From Fodinibacter luteus (GTDB taxonomy: Bacteria > Actinomycetota > Actinomycetes > Actinomycetales > Dermatophilaceae), in NCBI RefSeq assembly GCF_039541575.1, contig NZ_BAABGM010000002.1, positions 62,001-126,000 on the forward strand: a stretch of 64,000 nt of DNA. Reading direction: 5' to 3'. Below the pieces are notes generated by a model that did not search any database, had not been told where the DNA came from, and saw only the letters and a list, made by a program, of their open reading frames with translations. The first letter of the stretch is position 1. The number at the start of each line of letters is the position of its first letter. This document shows, piece after piece, positions 63,754 to 64,000 of the stretch. The translations under genes and the position numbers were made by a program.

Positions 63754-64000
63754 TCAGGGAGACATCGCGAGGAACAGGAACGCCGCGAAGAGGGTGAGGT
63801 GCACGCTCGCCTGAAGACGGGTCGCCCGGCCGGGCACGACCGTGAGCACGGCCACGACGACGGTGATCGCGAGCAGCACGATCTGCGTCGCGCCGAGGCC
63901 GAGCTTGAGCGGCGTCGGGATCCAGATCGAGGCGACCGCGAGCGTCGGGATGGTCAGGCCGATCGAGGCCATCGCCGAGCCCATGGCGAGGTTGAGCGAG
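63754..64000 (-). CDS. C-terminal part of a ChaA-type cation/proton antiporter
   Basis: A partial frame entering from the right edge. The visible ~82 residues (SLNLAMGSAMASIGLTIPTLAV, GLGATQIVLLAITVVVAVLTVVPGR, RLQASVHLTLFAAFLFLAMSP) have hydrophobic helices and the GSAMASIGLTIP segment of the Ca2+/Na+:H+ antiporter family, including its C-terminal helix pair. The N-terminal part lies outside the window. Confidence 0.8.
   Translation of the reverse strand, partial: SLNLAMGSAMASIGLTIPTLAVASIWIPTPLKLGLGATQIVLLAITVVVAVLTVVPGRATRLQASVHLTLFAAFLFLAMSP

Overview
This window is chromosomal DNA from a very high-GC Gram-positive actinobacterium. The evidence is GC-rich third codon positions, frequent GTG starts, many -10-like TAnnnT boxes only 6-8 nt upstream of start codons (leaderless style), a monomeric NADP isocitrate dehydrogenase, a MoxR/DUF58/SpoIIM/RDD block, and an lpdA...deoD-pmmB...add-deoA-cdd gene order resembling the mycobacterial one. 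A Micrococcales member such as an Intrasporangiaceae relative is my best guess, not a demonstrated assignment. I see no rRNA, tRNA, transposase, phage gene or CRISPR array.

Layout. 1-4 kb: a sugar catabolic operon (class I LacD/YihT-type aldolase plus a ribose/fructose-type ABC importer). 4-8.6 kb: a GDYXXLXY/DUF2157 membrane pair, an aldo/keto reductase, and a divergent EamA exporter/MarR regulator pair whose start codons lie inside phased palindromes. 8.7-11.6 kb: acyl-CoA carboxylase alpha chain, an RsbRD_N-like protein and an MT0933-type antitoxin-like protein. 11.7-22.5 kb: the centrepiece, a minus-strand ethanolamine-utilisation microcompartment (BMC) operon: permease, EutN, EutA, EutB, EutC, EutL, EutE, BMC-H, EutQ, EutJ, a second tandem-domain shell protein, and a small orphan protein resembling the EutQ N-terminus. 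22.6-28.2 kb: LpdA and a four-gene ABC importer. 28.2-36.3 kb: fasciclin lipoprotein, purine nucleoside phosphorylase, phosphohexomutase family protein, DeoC, an aldehyde dehydrogenase with a truncated partner, and a uridine-kinase-like protein. 36.3-44.1 kb: MoxR/DUF58/DUF4350/DUF4129 operon with SpoIIM and RDD proteins. 44.2-48.3 kb: add-deoA-cdd and an M20 amidohydrolase. 48.4-51.6 kb: GbsR/MarR-like regulator divergent from an ABC exporter. 51.7-64 kb: housekeeping and accessory genes (VOC protein, aldo/keto reductase, azoreductase-like flavoprotein, ManC, 2H phosphoesterase, TrpS, XthA, Icd, cupin, AqpZ, ceramidase-like protein, Mdh, and the end of a ChaA-type antiporter).

How the genes work together. 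The Eut operon imports ethanolamine, cleaves it to acetaldehyde and ammonia inside a protein shell and oxidises the aldehyde to acetyl-CoA. No phosphotransacetylase, alcohol dehydrogenase, adenosyltransferase or regulator is present in the window, so cofactor recycling must be encoded elsewhere or work differently. The nucleoside genes (Add, Cdd, DeoA, DeoD, PmmB, DeoC) convert nucleosides to pentose phosphates and then to glyceraldehyde 3-phosphate plus acetaldehyde, for which the adjacent ALDH is a plausible sink.

The non-coding DNA is unusually rich in repeats: three copies of a TGCACATC-type inverted-repeat element, tandem hairpins at convergent gene ends, and a promoter that appears to sit in the last unit of a 7-copy repeat. 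A heptamer GGATGCC/GGCATCC also recurs through genes and gaps.
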